DNA of 64,000 nucleotides from Prorocentrum cordatum (taxonomy: Eukaryota > Sar > Dinophyceae > Prorocentrales > Prorocentraceae): NCBI GenBank assembly GCA_963575745.1, contig CAUYUJ010005780.1:853501-917500 (forward strand). Reading direction: 5' to 3'. Of this stretch, positions 34,061-45,900 are shown in pieces. The number at the start of each line of letters is the position of its first letter. Positions within the stretch are counted from its first letter, which is position 1. Position numbers and translations under genes: made by a program. The notes beneath the pieces were generated by a model that did not search any database, was not told where the DNA came from, and saw only the letters and a program-made list of their open reading frames with translations.

Positions 34061-34559
34061 TGTCGAAACCGTCTTCCGGGTGGTTGGCGGCTGGCTGGGG
34101 CCGCCGTGACGCTCATCGGACCGCCCTCCGAGCCGATTTAAAGCCCCCCAAGGTCCGGCCGGGCCCCCGGGGAACCTATGTGTGGTAGGGGTCGTGGCCC
34201 CTGGGCCCCCTGGCCCGCCCACCCGTTATGTGTATACGTCTCAGGAGAAGGCTCGAAGAACTTCTCAGAAGGCCGGATGCCTTCCGAGCCTTCTGAGAAA
34301 GCCCGCCCCCTCTGCATTCCCCCCTGAGCTCGCCGCCGGAAATAATGCTGCTCCTGAACGAGTACAGCAGGAGCAGCAGAAGCGGCTGCAGCAGCAGGCC
34401 CAGCCGATCACTTCCCAGACACGCGGCGTCCTGATTTTTGAAATACGGGGGCCCAGAAGTCCGATCCGTTCCCCAGGGCAAGGTTTCCATCCCGACTCAT
34501 TGTTTGACAGTCCCAGGGCCCAGCGAAGGGCCGAAAACTGGTAAAAATCTCTGGGGGAG

Positions 34560-34790
34560 GCTTTTTTTCCCCCGAGGCTTTTTTTTCCTCCCCCCCCCGG
34601 CGGTTGTTTGTTTTTTTCCCCCCGGGGGGGGGGCTTTTGTTTTTTTCCCCCCGGCGTTTTTTTGTTTCCCCCTGGTGTTTTTCTGTGTTTCCCTTTGGGG
34701 GGGGCGCGTGGGGCAGGGTCCCTCGGAGTTTTTTTGTTTTCCCCTCGGGAGGGGGGGGGGGGGGGCGCGTGGGGCAGGGGTCTCCAGGTT
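34560..34790. repeat. alternating T, C and G homopolymer tracts
   Basis: Runs of T (up to 8-9), C and G alternate in a pattern repeated about every 35-45 bases. Frames through it are low complexity. Confidence 0.85.
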
Positions 34791-34865
34791 GTTCCTCTCC
34801 GGGGGTGGCCGGGAAGGGCGAGCCAAGGAGGCCTGCCCTCGCTTCTGCGAGCCCTCTCTGGCAAC

Positions 34866-35625
34866 CGTGTTAGATGCCCCGCTGGGCAGCCTGGACACGT
34901 ACAAACACATGGCTCCAGCTCGGGAATTCCATGTTAGATACCCTCGTGGGTGATCTGGACGAACACAAGACACGTGAAAACAAACGACTTCCTAGAGACA
35001 TCTTCAAAACATCCTCATGTCAGACTTCCGCCTGGAAGACCCGGACACACGACAAAAAATTATACTCCCTGGGTGGCCTGGACACGTAAACACACGTGGT
35101 TCAGCTCGGGACAACCATGTTAGATAACCCCCTGTGTGGCCTGGACACGTGAAAACGCATGGTTTGAGCTCGGCACCGCCATGTTAGATACCCTCCTGTG
35201 TGGGACGTGGTTCCAGCTCGGGACCACCATGTTAGATACCCCTTGGGTGGCGTGGACACATGAAAACACGAGGTTCCAGCTCTGAACCACCATGTTAGAT
35301 ACCCCCCTGGGTGGCCAAGACACGTGATAACATATGGCTCCAGCTCGGGACAGCTATGCTAGAGGCCCTCCCGGTGTGGCCTGAACACGTGAGATGATCA
35401 TGTTCCAGCTAGGGGCAACCATGTTCGATACCCCGCTGGGCGGCCTGGACACGCAAAAACACATGGCTCCAACTCGGGCATTCCATGTCAGATACCTCCG
35501 TGGGTAGCCTGGACACGTGAAAACACGTGGTTCCAACTCGGGACACACATGCTGGATACCACCTTGGGTGGCCTGAACACATAAAAGACATTGTTCCAGC
35601 TGGGGACTACCATGTTAGATATCCC
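34866..35625. repeat. minisatellite of about 60 bp, roughly 12 copies
   Basis: ACCATGTTAGATACCCC, GGTGGCCTGGACACGTG and CACATGGTTCCAGCTCGGGA recur in order. Copies differ by point changes and small indels. Confidence 0.9.
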
Positions 35626-35649
35626 TCTGCATGATAATTCCCCGTCATA

Positions 35650-35838
35650 CTCATAATTCTCATGAGCACTCGTCATCAACGCCATCACCATCAACATCAT
35701 TGTCATCACCACCCATCATCATCATCAGCAACATCATTATCATCATCATCCTCCTCCTCCTCCTCATCATCATCATCATCATCAGCATCATCATCATCAT
35801 CAGCATCAGCATCAGCATCATCATCATCATCATCACAC
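35650..35838. repeat. CAT trinucleotide microsatellite
   Basis: CAT triplets with CCT and CAG interruptions. Confidence 0.95.
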
Positions 35839-36831
35839 TCACCAACAAAGGACAACGGCACACAGCCTGCTCGCGGCACCAGAGGGCGCCGAAACTGCGA
35901 AGGACCTCTCGTAAGCCGCGTTAGCGATCTCGACGGCCACATCGCCGCCCATGGCGAAAACATTGGGGCAGGGCGCAACAGCTACGCCTGCCAACTCGGG
36001 ACGCCAGGCTCGGAAAAACTTGAAGAGGTCCAAACCTGACCCGCAACGCATTCCTGCGAGCGCGCGCGGGTGGGACACGGAAGGTGTAGTAAAACTCCCG
36101 CAATTCGTCACAAGAGACGACCAGCCATTCCCCTGGGCTAAGTCCGAGTCGGCACAGCAGAAAACCTTGGCCCAGTCGTTGAGTGCTCGAAGAAACCGAG
36201 TGGCAACGGCTGTTGACGACCGTAGGGGTAAGAATCAAGCGGTCGAACTCACTCTCCGGAAGGCTCCGCACGCCTCCGCCCAACAGAGCTTAGCAGCCGG
36301 GGTGAGGTACAGGGCACCGCAAGCGTCCCACTTGCCGAGAAGAGCCCAGTGGTCAGAGCGATCCATGTGGAGCCGTGTCCCCTGCTGGCCCGTAGGCCAC
36401 TCTGCCCTTGACCGTATCATGACATCAGGGTCCAGAAACGCCTGACGCACGATCGGGTCGGACAGAAAGGGTGTGGGATCAAACGTAAGAGAATAATCCC
36501 ACTTGACGCGGGACGCTTTGACCTTGAAGTCGGAAGGCTCGACGTGGGTGGAGTCCCACGATGCCGCGGCGGCAAGTGACCCAGGCACAGGGGGCGCGGA
36601 GGAGGGACACTGCCGCATGGGTGCCAGGACTGCCGAGGAGGAGGTGAAGGAGGCCACCAGAACTGCAACATGGGTAGCCAGGCCATGGAGCGAGACCTCA
36701 ATGGCGGCGAACTTCGCAAAAGCTCGACCTAAGTTGCTCTTGCAGCCGCGGGCAAAGCGAACTGCAATCCGGCACAGCCGCTCGATGCGGCAGCGCACGC
36801 CCTCCTGGCAGTGCGAGACCGTCGCTCGCAC
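35839..36831 (-). pseudogene. reverse-transcriptase-like protein of a dinoflagellate retroelement family, frameshifted
   Basis: Three overlapping minus frames (36831-36235, 36283-35921, 36111-35839) read as one protein. The first has FDPTPFLSDPIVRQAFLDPD and HMDRSDHWALLGKWDACGAL. The second has ESEFDRLILTPTVVNSR, a VSCDELREFYYTFRVP block and RARRNALRV. The third has CPNVFAMGGDVAVEIANAAY. This order (fingers with a PK/PE...DRLI...N.R motif, an acidic D/E..FYY palm strand, then AMGD..AVE) matches a family of RT-like proteins repeated in dinoflagellate genomes, as I remember it. The first and third frames are in the same phase and the middle one is shifted, so two indels compensate each other. 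The C terminus is cut by a stop next to a CAT microsatellite. Confidence 0.55.
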
Positions 36832-37399
36832 ATGAGCCTCGGTGGGAGCGAGGCTCGGCTGGCCAAGGGGTCAAGGGTTAGCCAATTTAGCGCAATCAGG
36901 GCGTGTTGCGCAAGTGTGCGAGCTGCGCGCCTCAGACGCCACCGCTCCCGCGTGCGGCCGACCAGAGAGGCAGGCGGCGGCAGGATAATTAGGTGGAGCG
37001 GGAGGGCACGGCCATGGATCGCGGGGAAACGACTCAGCGAGAGAACCGTCCCGGTCCGACGGGCGTTGTGATGAGCGAGAGACAGAAGCCAGAGAACACC
37101 GAGGACCCACCTCGACCTGTGCCAAAGCAGCCGCCCATTGGATAATGTCGATGTTCGCGCATGGAAATAAGCGCAGCAAGGCAAACTGATGCAGCAAGGC
37201 AGACTGATCCGCAACAAAGGAGGCGGTCTGATCGGCCAAAGCCGAAGCAAACGGGGAGACGGGAGCCGAGCACGGCTTCTCGGCGGGAGCACGAAGGCTA
37301 CCAGAGGACGGCGATGAGCAGGGCGGCCCGGGCAGGGGAAGGCCTCTCAGCGTCCGCGGAAACGTTACCGAGGGCAGTCGGACCAAGGGGGTCCGCAGA
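36832..37399. other. GC-rich sequence, possible decayed upstream part of the RT-like gene
   Basis: A minus frame at 37569-36871 is in the same phase as 36831-36235 and separated from it only by a stop, but its composition (Ala/Ser/Pro/Arg) shows no domain. Confidence 0.35.
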
Positions 37400-39700
37400 G
37401 GCAACTGCGGCAGGAGCTGGCGAGCAAAGATCGCGCTGGCCGCACGAACTTCCCCCTGCGGCGACGTAGCGACCTTGCTGGACATGCGCATTCGTACCAG
37501 TGCGACCCCGCTCAGCCCAGGCACTCCCGACAGCTGCAGCAGGCGAGGGAAGGGAGCCGCGAGAGCCAAAATGGCGAGAGGAGCGCAGGGGCCCGATCGG
37601 GGCGGCGGGACGTGCTTCCCCCTTCGGCGGCGTAGCGCCCTCGATGGAGAAGCTCATCCCAACCTCCGCGACCGAACTCGGACTCATTGCGCCGAACACC
37701 ACAACCGTCAGCGGAAAGGGCTGACGGAAAGGGGACAGAGCCCCGCGGACCGCCCGCGAAGAAGTGGCCCCTCGGCCTCCCAGCGGGCGAAAACGAGCAA
37801 AGTGCGCGCTGCCAGGGCGCATGCCTGCCTTCGCGGCCTCGCTCGGCCTATCCGCGTCGAGCGGCGGTGACAGCGCAAAAGGGCGTTGGAGGCGGCTCCG
37901 AACCTCGGCCACGAGCGGGCCTCCCGACTGTCGCTGGCTGCGTCGGGGCCCCGGGCGGCGGGGCCTCGGGCCCTCCGCCCACCGCGGCGGCGAGGCCCGG
38001 GACGACGGCGAACCCTGGCAGACCGAGCTCCGAGCTGAGGTCGCAACGAAGACACAGCAGGATGGCCAACCCTGGGGGTGTCGCGGGCAACGGCCGCCAC
38101 CGCCGGAGCTGAGCCTGGCGGGGCCGCGGGGGGGGTCCCACGTGCCCCGAGCGACTACGGCGAGTCGCGGCGGCTCCAGCGGGCGCCGCCGCTCGCAGAG
38201 GGCCGCGCGCTGGCAGCGCATGCCATCCAATTCGCGTCTGGCGCCCCGAGGCAGAGCCGGGCAAGGGCGCGGATGGGGGCCCTCCGAGCGACCGCGGCAG
38301 GTCGCCAGGGCTTGCGAGATCTACGCCGATCCCAGCAGGCCCTACGAGCGCAACAGAGGCTAGCCAGGTCGATGAAGCCACTCCGCTCGGCCAGCGCTTG
38401 CCGCCGAAGCTCGCTGGGCATCGTCCCCCAACGCCGGGGCCAGACCAGGCAGGGCCGCGGACGGTTCCCCGCGTGCCCCGAGCGACCGCGGCAGGTCGAG
38501 AGGGTTCGAGAGAGCCACGCCGTTCGCAGGAAGCCTTGCGCTTACATCAGAAGTTGGCCAGGCCGCGTCCGCAACCCCCGAAACTGAGCACGGCTGGAGC
38601 GCGGGGGGGGATCCCCGCGTGGCCCGAGCGCCCGTGGCAGCTCGCTAGCGTCCGCCAGCACCGAGGCTGGGCCAGGCAACGCTGCTGGTGGATCTTCACG
38701 CACTCCGAGCGGCCGCAGGAGGTCTCGAGAGCCCGAAGGCGCCCCACCGCTCGCAGGGGACCCTGCGCGCGCAGCAGAGACTCTCCAGGTGACGGTCGTC
38801 AATGATGGGCATGTTTTCCTCCACCACCACCACCATAAGTTGGAGGGGGAGGGGATCCTCCTCCTCCTCCTCCTCCTCTTCTTCGTCCTTCTCCTCCTCG
38901 TCCTCCTCCTCTATCCCCCCTCCAACTTATGGTGGTGGTGGTGGTGGTGGTGGAAAACACGTTCATCAGTCAACGCCGGAGCTGAGTCTTGCCGGGGCGC
39001 CTGAGAAACCCGAGGGACCCCGTGCGACCGCAGCCGATCGCGAGAGCCCGAGCGGGCCGCACCGCTCGGAGGCCCTGCGCCTGCAGCGGGGGCTCTCCCG
39101 GCAGCGTCCGCCAACGCCGAGGCGGTGGCGGGCAGGGTCGCAGGAAAGCCCCCGCGAACCCCGAGCGACCACGGGAAGTCGCGAAGGCTCGGGCGAACCG
39201 CGCCGCCTGCATAGGGCCGCGCGTTGGCAGCACAGGCTCTCCAAGTGGCGTCCGCTGCCGCTGGAGAAAAGCGGGCGGGGGCGCGGGAGGACCCCCGCGC
39301 GCCCCGAGCGAGTCTGGCAGGGCGCGGGGGCTCGAGCGCGCCCCGCAGTCTGCAGAGAGCCCGTCGCTAGCGCCAGAGGCTCCCTGGACCGCGTCCGCCA
39401 AATCGGAAGCTGAGGCCGACCTGGGCGCGGCGGCGAGACCTCCGCGAATCCTGAGCGACCGCGGCAGGCCGCGAGAGCTCGGAGGACCCCCGCCGGTCGC
39501 AGGATGCCCGGCACGCGCAGGCACGCGCCGCAACTGTCCAGGCAGCGCCCGCTACAACAGGAGGTGGGCCCGCGAGAGCGCTGGGGCCCGCGCACCCCGA
39601 GCGAGCGCAGCGCGTCGCGAGAGCTCGATTGAGCAACGCCGCTCGCAGCAAGCCTGGCGTTTTCAGCAGCACGCGTCCGGGTCGCACCCGCCGAGCCGGA
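37400..39700. repeat. degenerate GC-rich tandem array, unit about 150-165 bp
   Basis: GAGCGACCGCGGCAGGTCGC or variants, followed by GAG-rich words, CGCTCGCAG, CTGCGC and GAGCTGAGC, recur at roughly 150-base spacing from about 37.85 to 39.65 kb. A related pair (CTTCCCCCTGCGGCGACGTA and its variant) lies at about 37447 and 37616. Open minus frames of 200-300 residues here repeat in parallel with the DNA unit and have no domain. Confidence 0.7.
38803..38968. mobile_element. 166-bp foldback (MITE-like) element with 5-bp target duplication
   Basis: The ends read TGATGGGCATGTTTTCC and, inverted, TGATGAACGTGTTTTCC. The arms continue through CACC repeats to ATAAGTTGGAGGGGG and its inverted copy, about 50 bases each, around a CCT/CTT core. 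GTCAA flanks both sides (38798-38802 and 38969-38973). It interrupts the 150-bp tandem array, so it inserted after the array formed. Confidence 0.8.
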
Positions 39701-41640
39701 GTCCGGGCAGACGGGGGCGACTGGTTCCAGCGCAACCGCCGCCTCGTGGTGCGGCGGGCCAATATTGGGGGCGTGGGAAGAGCCCGCGAAGCCCGCCCGA
39801 CTGCAAAAGGTCGCGGGAGCCGGAACGGGCGGCCCCGAACACAGGCGGCCCCACAGGATGCGGAGGTGGGGTCAAACTGGCTGAAGGCACGGCCCGAAAC
39901 CGCGGCCCATCTGTGTGTCCCGGTGCTGGGCAGTGGGGCCCCGACGGCGGCGTCGGTCGCGCATGGTTGGCACTGCGGCGGCGTCCGTGCGTCAGCCTCC
40001 AAGCCAGCGAGGTCTGGAGGCGGTCTCGCACGCCCGGCCTGCGGGGCTCGACAATGCCTCCAGCCCAGGTGGAGGGCGGAAACACCAAGCTGGCGAATCA
40101 TCCCCTGGTGCGGCGACCAGGTGAGCGGGGCTGCCGATAGGCGGGACCCCCACCAGCGCAGCGGTCGCGGCGCCGGAGCGCTGCCCGCCAGACCGTCGAA
40201 GCCCGAAGGAAAGTCCATGTTCGTGGCAACGGGGCGCGGACGGGCCGACGGCGGCACGCGATCGCCAGCCCCCAACCAGCGAGACCTGGAGGCGGCCCCA
40301 CCTGCCTGACGGCAAGAGAAGGCAGCGCGCAACCGGGGCAGATTGGCAGCTAACCGCACAGCACGCTCGGCGGAGACGCGGCGCCTGCAGCGCACAAGCC
40401 CGCGCAAGCAGACAACTGCTCGGAAGCTGGGTCCTGATGTGGGAACCCCCCACGAGGCCGAAGCGTTGAGCCACTGTGGGAGCACGAGGGAGGCAGGGAG
40501 GCGATGGGGGTAGGAAGTGTCGCCCACTCCGACTCCCCCACCCCGAGCGCAGTCGATGGACCCTTTGCCTGATGTCAGGCGAGCGCCATCGACGTTGGTC
40601 GCGCGAGGAACGGCTGGGCCCACCGGCGGAACAGATCGCACGAGGAATGGCGCAGAACCGTCTGCGGCCGAAGCGAGAGCTGGCACTGCGCCACGGTGCA
40701 AGGCGTGGCGCATCTGCGCATGAGCTCCTCGTCCTCGTCCTCGTCCTCATCCTCTTCCTCGAATGAGAGCCTCCGCCGCCCCGAGGCCTAAGGGGGGGGC
40801 AGGAGAGGAAAGAGGGGAGCTTTGTTTTGGCAGTGGCGAAGGAGAGGAAGGCAACATTGGCCACCAAGCCTAAGGGACGGGGCCGCGGGCCAGCGCCGCC
40901 CTCGAACGAACGAGGGGCCTTCCCAGGAGGGCGCAGAAGCGCCGAGGCGCGCGACAGCGCCCAGCAAGCGGACAAGATCCCGCCAGCGGGGAAGATGGTT
41001 GTCGGGGCGACTGCCCGCGTCGCCTGCTGTTAGTAGCGCAGCAGACGGCGCAAGCGCGCACGACCGTCGCCTGGGGCGGACGGCCGGGCCGACTGGACAA
41101 GGCAGTCGGGCGAACCCCACCCGAGCCGGGTCAGCGGGTAAGGAAACGACCCACAGAACCCAATGCTCACGGGTCGTGGGAACCGCCGACTCGGGCGGTG
41201 GCCCACCGAAGCTGTAGTGGAAAACCCTGGCCGCGTAGAAGTCGAGGGAGACCTGCGCGGTGCCCGCCTGAAGCTAGCCCCTGGCGCCACGGCCGCGTGG
41301 CGCGGAGGGGGCGAAGCGGGCCGACGCGAAGGGGGGCAAACCTGGGCCGCAACACCGCACAGAGCGCGGAATGGGAGAGAGCGAAGAGCATTCCCCTGGC
41401 AGCGGCAAGTTCAAGCTCGTCGGCCAAATGTGGCAGGCCAGTGAGGGCCAGAAAGCCAGGTGACTATGTTACGAAGGGCGGCGTTCTGAACAGTGCCGTT
41501 GGTTCGCTCGGGCAGGAGACGAGGATGATCAGAAGAGGGGAAGAATCCTCCTCCTGTTTCTCCTCCTCCTGCTTCACCTCCTTCTTCTGCTCCCGTGGCC
41601 CCAAACCAAAACACGGCTTTGGAACGAATCGCCTTCGAGC
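39701..41640. other. no recognisable gene
   Basis: GC-rich. A 448-residue minus frame (40713-39367) has no domain and overlaps the tandem array. A short TCGTCC run lies at 40722-40762. Confidence 0.5.
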
Positions 41641-41740
41641 TCTAGTCCCTCGGAACACGCACGCGCTTGCGCGCTTAGGTTCTAGTAAGCACCCGCCCTC
41701 GACTTGTTCACTGCTGCGTGCATGTACGCATGTTGTTCAC
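41640..41740. repeat. GC-hairpin dispersed repeat, copy 1
   Basis: ACGCACGCGCTTGCGCGC, then TTAGGTTCTAGTAAGC and, further on, GCTGCGTGCATGT. Related to 42165-42270 and 48240-48340. Confidence 0.65.
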
Positions 41741-41879
41741 AGCTGTTGGCAATTGTTTGCCAAAGTCACCACTGGAGTGGTGTCTCCTTTATGGTGCGAG
41801 CCGTCGCCGCCATCGTTGTGCTGCAATGCGCTCTTGCCGCCATCCTTCACTTCAATGCGCTCTCGCCGCCATCGTTGTC

Positions 41880-41922
41880 ACTGCAAAGGCCGCCGTCGCC
41901 GCCGTCGCCGCCGTAGCCGCAG

Positions 41923-41972
<50 letters not shown>

Positions 41973-41998
41973 TTCGTCGTCGTCGTCGTCGTCGACAT
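41880..41998. repeat. GCCGTC and CGT tract
   Basis: GCCGTC words pass into an almost pure CGT run. Confidence 0.95.
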
Positions 41999-42164
41999 CA
42001 TCGGCGTTGAAAGGCTTATGAAGTTTCCCCAGATTTTACGTCTTTGCATCGTCCCCTCCTCCTTCTTCCTTCTCCAGGAACGCATCCGACTACGATTCGA
42101 GTGGAGTTGCAGGAGGAATGAATGCATTGAACAGCTGGAATGAAATCGTTAGCTCGCTTTCTGT

Positions 42165-42270
42165 CACTCCGATGCTCGTAGCGCGCGTTTCGCACGCACG
42201 CGCTTAGGTTCTAGCACGCCCCAGCCCTTGGCCAGCTCACAGCTGCATTCAAATAGACGCGCACAATTGC
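42165..42270. repeat. GC-hairpin dispersed repeat, copy 2
   Basis: GCGCGCGTTTCGCACGCACG, then CGCTTAGGTTCTAGCACGCC and GGCCAGCTCACAGCTGCATT. Sequence to 42902 holds a short CTTGGG-type stretch (42420-42475) and no gene. Confidence 0.7.
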
Positions 42271-42902
42271 CTTGAACATGAAGTGAAGAAAGAATGAGAC
42301 CGCGGATCCAACTCAGACGATTCGAAACGGGCACATCCGAAACAACAAATAAAACTATGCAACGACGGGTGCCCATTTGGGCCACATCTCGCGGACGTCG
42401 CGAAAGCCTCTTGAGCTATCCAAGCTATTTCTTGGGCAGTCTTGGGACTCCCTTGGGTCGTCTTGAAGTCTCTTCTCAGCACTCGGACAAAGGTCCGAAT
42501 CCCGCGATACCAGCGCGCGGCGCACCACAGCCCCTCGGCGGCAGGGGCGCACGGAGCGAGAGGCCGAGAACGCCTCTAAATGACGTGCTCGCACAGCGAG
42601 CCCGTGCGCAGCATGGAGGGGAGAAGGGGAGGCGAAGGAGAGGAGAGACTCACTACTACTGGGTGTTGAGAGAAGTGCGAAGGCAGCAAGCAAAGTCACC
42701 GCTCAGACGGCTCTGCACGTCAACGAACTCCGTCCACGGGCCACGGCCCCCGCCCCCCGCCGAGACCCCACCCCCTCCACCACCTCCTCCTCCCCATTCA
42801 AAAAGAGATCCGGCATTCCAAAAAAGACTCGGCTGGGCAGCTCCGCCCGAGGGCCCCGCACCACCGAGGTGCCTGGGCGGTCTTCTGCATCGCGGCACTG
42901 CC

Positions 42903-45900
42903 TCACTGCAATACCGCAGTCACGACCAACAGCAAGGGCACGAGTGTAGGACTGTAAGCCCAAGCACCTGACCAGCCGACATAGACGCAACCAAAAAACT
43001 GCAAGCTGGGATCGTCGCAGTAGTTACAGCAGTAGTTCCCGTACACAACCTCGTATCCTGATCCGCACGAAGCAAACTCTGCGTATACGTTGAACGCGCA
43101 GTCCCCATCATCGTCGGTACACTGACCGCAGTCGAGTCCTTCAGGGTCGGTCGGCGGCTCTTCGTCGCAGTCGCCTCCGTCATAGTTGCACTCCCAATTG
43201 TAGCACGAGCTGTCGCAGACGCCGTCGCCTGGCCACCCGTTGTAGCAGCCGTCCGCGCAGAGCTCCTTGTCGGTCGTTGTCGTGGCCTCCGAAGAGCACG
43301 TTTCGCAACACAAGTCCCCGAAAGCATCACACCAGCCCCAGCCAGCCACTTCGCTGCAATCGTCCGACCCTACTTCTAATATCCCGAGTACGTCGCCATA
43401 GTCGTTGCACTCCATCATAGCTGCAGCACACGTTTGGCAACATATGCCTTGCACCTCCGAGCTGACGAAGCACATGCCAGCAGCATCCCCGCAACCAGTG
43501 ACCCCAGAAACATTGAGCTGTTGGGCTAAAAAAACGAGGGCGGCATCGTCATCTTCGCACACGTCTGGCTCCTTGTCGGTAGTTGTCCACCACATCTCGG
43601 GCTCAGGCTCAGGCTCTGGCTCTGGCGTGGCGTCGCAATCGCCTCCGTCATAGTTGCACTCCCAATTGTTGCACGCGCTGTCGCAGACGCCGTCGCCCGG
43701 CCACCCGTTGTAGCAGCCGTCCGCGCAGAGCTCCTTGTCGGTCGTTGTCGTGGCCTCCGAAGAGCACGTTTCGCAACACAAGTCCCCGAAAATATCACAC
43801 CAGCCCCAGGCAACCACTTCGCTGCAATTGTTAGGCCCCACTTCTGATATCCCGAGTTCGTCGTTATAGTCGTTGCACTCCATCATAGCTGCAGCACACG
43901 TTTGGCAACATACGCCTTGCACCTCCGAGCTTTCGAAGCATATGACAGCAGCATCCCCGCAACCAGTGACCCAGGAAACATTGTTCTGTTGGGCTAAAAA
44001 AACCATGGCGGCATCGTCATCTTCGCACACGTTCGGCTCCTTGCCGGTAGTTGTCCACCACATCTCGGGCTCAGGCTCAGGCTCTGGCTCTGGCGTGGCG
44101 TCGCAATCGCCTCCGTCATAGTTGCACTCCCAATTGTTGCACGCGCTGTCGCAGACGCCGTCGCCTGGCCACCCGTTGTAGCAGCCGTCCGCGCAGAGCT
44201 CCTTGTCGGTCGTTGTCGTGGCCTCCGAAGAGCACGTTTCGCAACACAAGTCCCCGAAAGCATCACACCAGCCCCAGCCAGCCACTTCGCTGCAATCGTC
44301 CGACCCTACTTCTAATATCCCGAGTACGTCGCCATAGTCGTTGCACTCCATCATAGCTGCAGCACACGTTTGGCAACATATGCCTTGCACCTCCGAGCTG
44401 ACGAAGCACATGCCAGCAGCATCCCCGCAACCAGTGACCCCAGAAACATTGAGCTGTTGGGCTAAAAAAACGAGGGCGGCATCGTCATCTTCGCACACGT
44501 CTGGCTCCTTGTCGGTAGTTGTCCACCACATCTCGGGCTCAGGCTCAGGCTCTGGCTCTGGCGTGGCGTCGCAATCGCCTCCGTCATAGTTGCACTCCCA
44601 ATTGTTGCACGCGCTGTCGCAGACGCCGTCGCCCGGCCACCCGTTGTAGCAGCCGTCCGCGCAGAGCTCCTTGTCGGTCGTTGTCGTGGCCTCCGAAGAG
44701 CACGTTTCGCAACACAAGTCCCCGAAAATATCACACCAGCCCCAGGCAACCACTTCGCTGCAATTGTTAGGCCCCACTTCTGATATCCCGAGTTCGTCGT
44801 TATAGTCGTTGCACTCCATCATAGCTGCAGCACACGTTTGGCAACATACGCCTTGCACCTCCGAGCTTTCGAAGCATATGACAGCAGCATCCCCGCAACC
44901 AGTGACCCAGGAAACATTGTTCTGTTGGGCTAAAAAAACCATGGCGGCATCGTCATCTTCGCACACGTCCGGCTCCTTGCCGGTAGTTGTCCACCACATC
45001 TCGGGCTCAGGCTCAGGCTCTGGCTCTGGCGTGGCGTCGCAATCGCCTCCGTCATAGTTGCACTCCCAATTGTTGCACGCGCTGTCGCAGACGCCGTTGC
45101 CCGGCCACCCGTTGTAGCAGCCGTCCGCGCAGAGCTCCTTGTCGGTCGTTGTCGTGGCCTCCGAAGAGCACGTTTCGCAACACAAGTCCCCGAAAGCATC
45201 ACACCAGCCCCAGGCAGCCACTTCGCTGCAATCGTCAGGCCCCACTTCTAATATCCCGAGTACGTCGTTCGTAGTTGTCCACCACATCTCGGGCTCAGGC
45301 TCAGGCTCAGGCTCTGGCGTGGCGTCGCAATCGCCTCCGTCATAGTTGCACTCCCAATTGTTGCACGCGCTGTCGCAGACGCACCCGTTGTAGCAGCAGT
45401 CCCCGAAAATATCACACCAGCCCCAGGCAACCACTTCGCTGCAATTGTTAGGCCCCACTTCTGATATCCCGAGTTCGTCGTTATAGTCGTTGCACTCCAT
45501 CATAGCTGCAGCACACGTTTGGCAACATACGCCTTGCACCTCCGAGCTTTCGAAGCATATGACAGCAGCATCCCCGCAACCAGTGACCCAGGAAACATTG
45601 TTCTGTTGGGCTAAAAAAACCATGGCGGCATCGTCATCTTCGCACACGTCCGGCTCCTTGCCGGTAGTTGTCCACCACATCTCGGGCTCAGGCTCTGGCT
45701 CAGGCTCTGGCGTGGCGTCGCAATCGCCTCCGTCATAGTTGCACTCCCAATTGTTGCACGCGCTGTCGCAAACGCCGTCGCCCGGCCACCCGTTGTAGCA
45801 GCCGTCCGCGCAGAGCTCCTTGTCGGTCGTTGTCGTGGCCTCCGAAGAGCACGTTTCGCAACACAAGTCCCCGAAAATATCACACCAGCCCCAGGCAACC

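Noticed and set aside
39367-40713. 448-residue minus-strand frame
   Set aside because: GC-rich sequence gives long open frames by chance; no domain, and it overlaps the tandem array.
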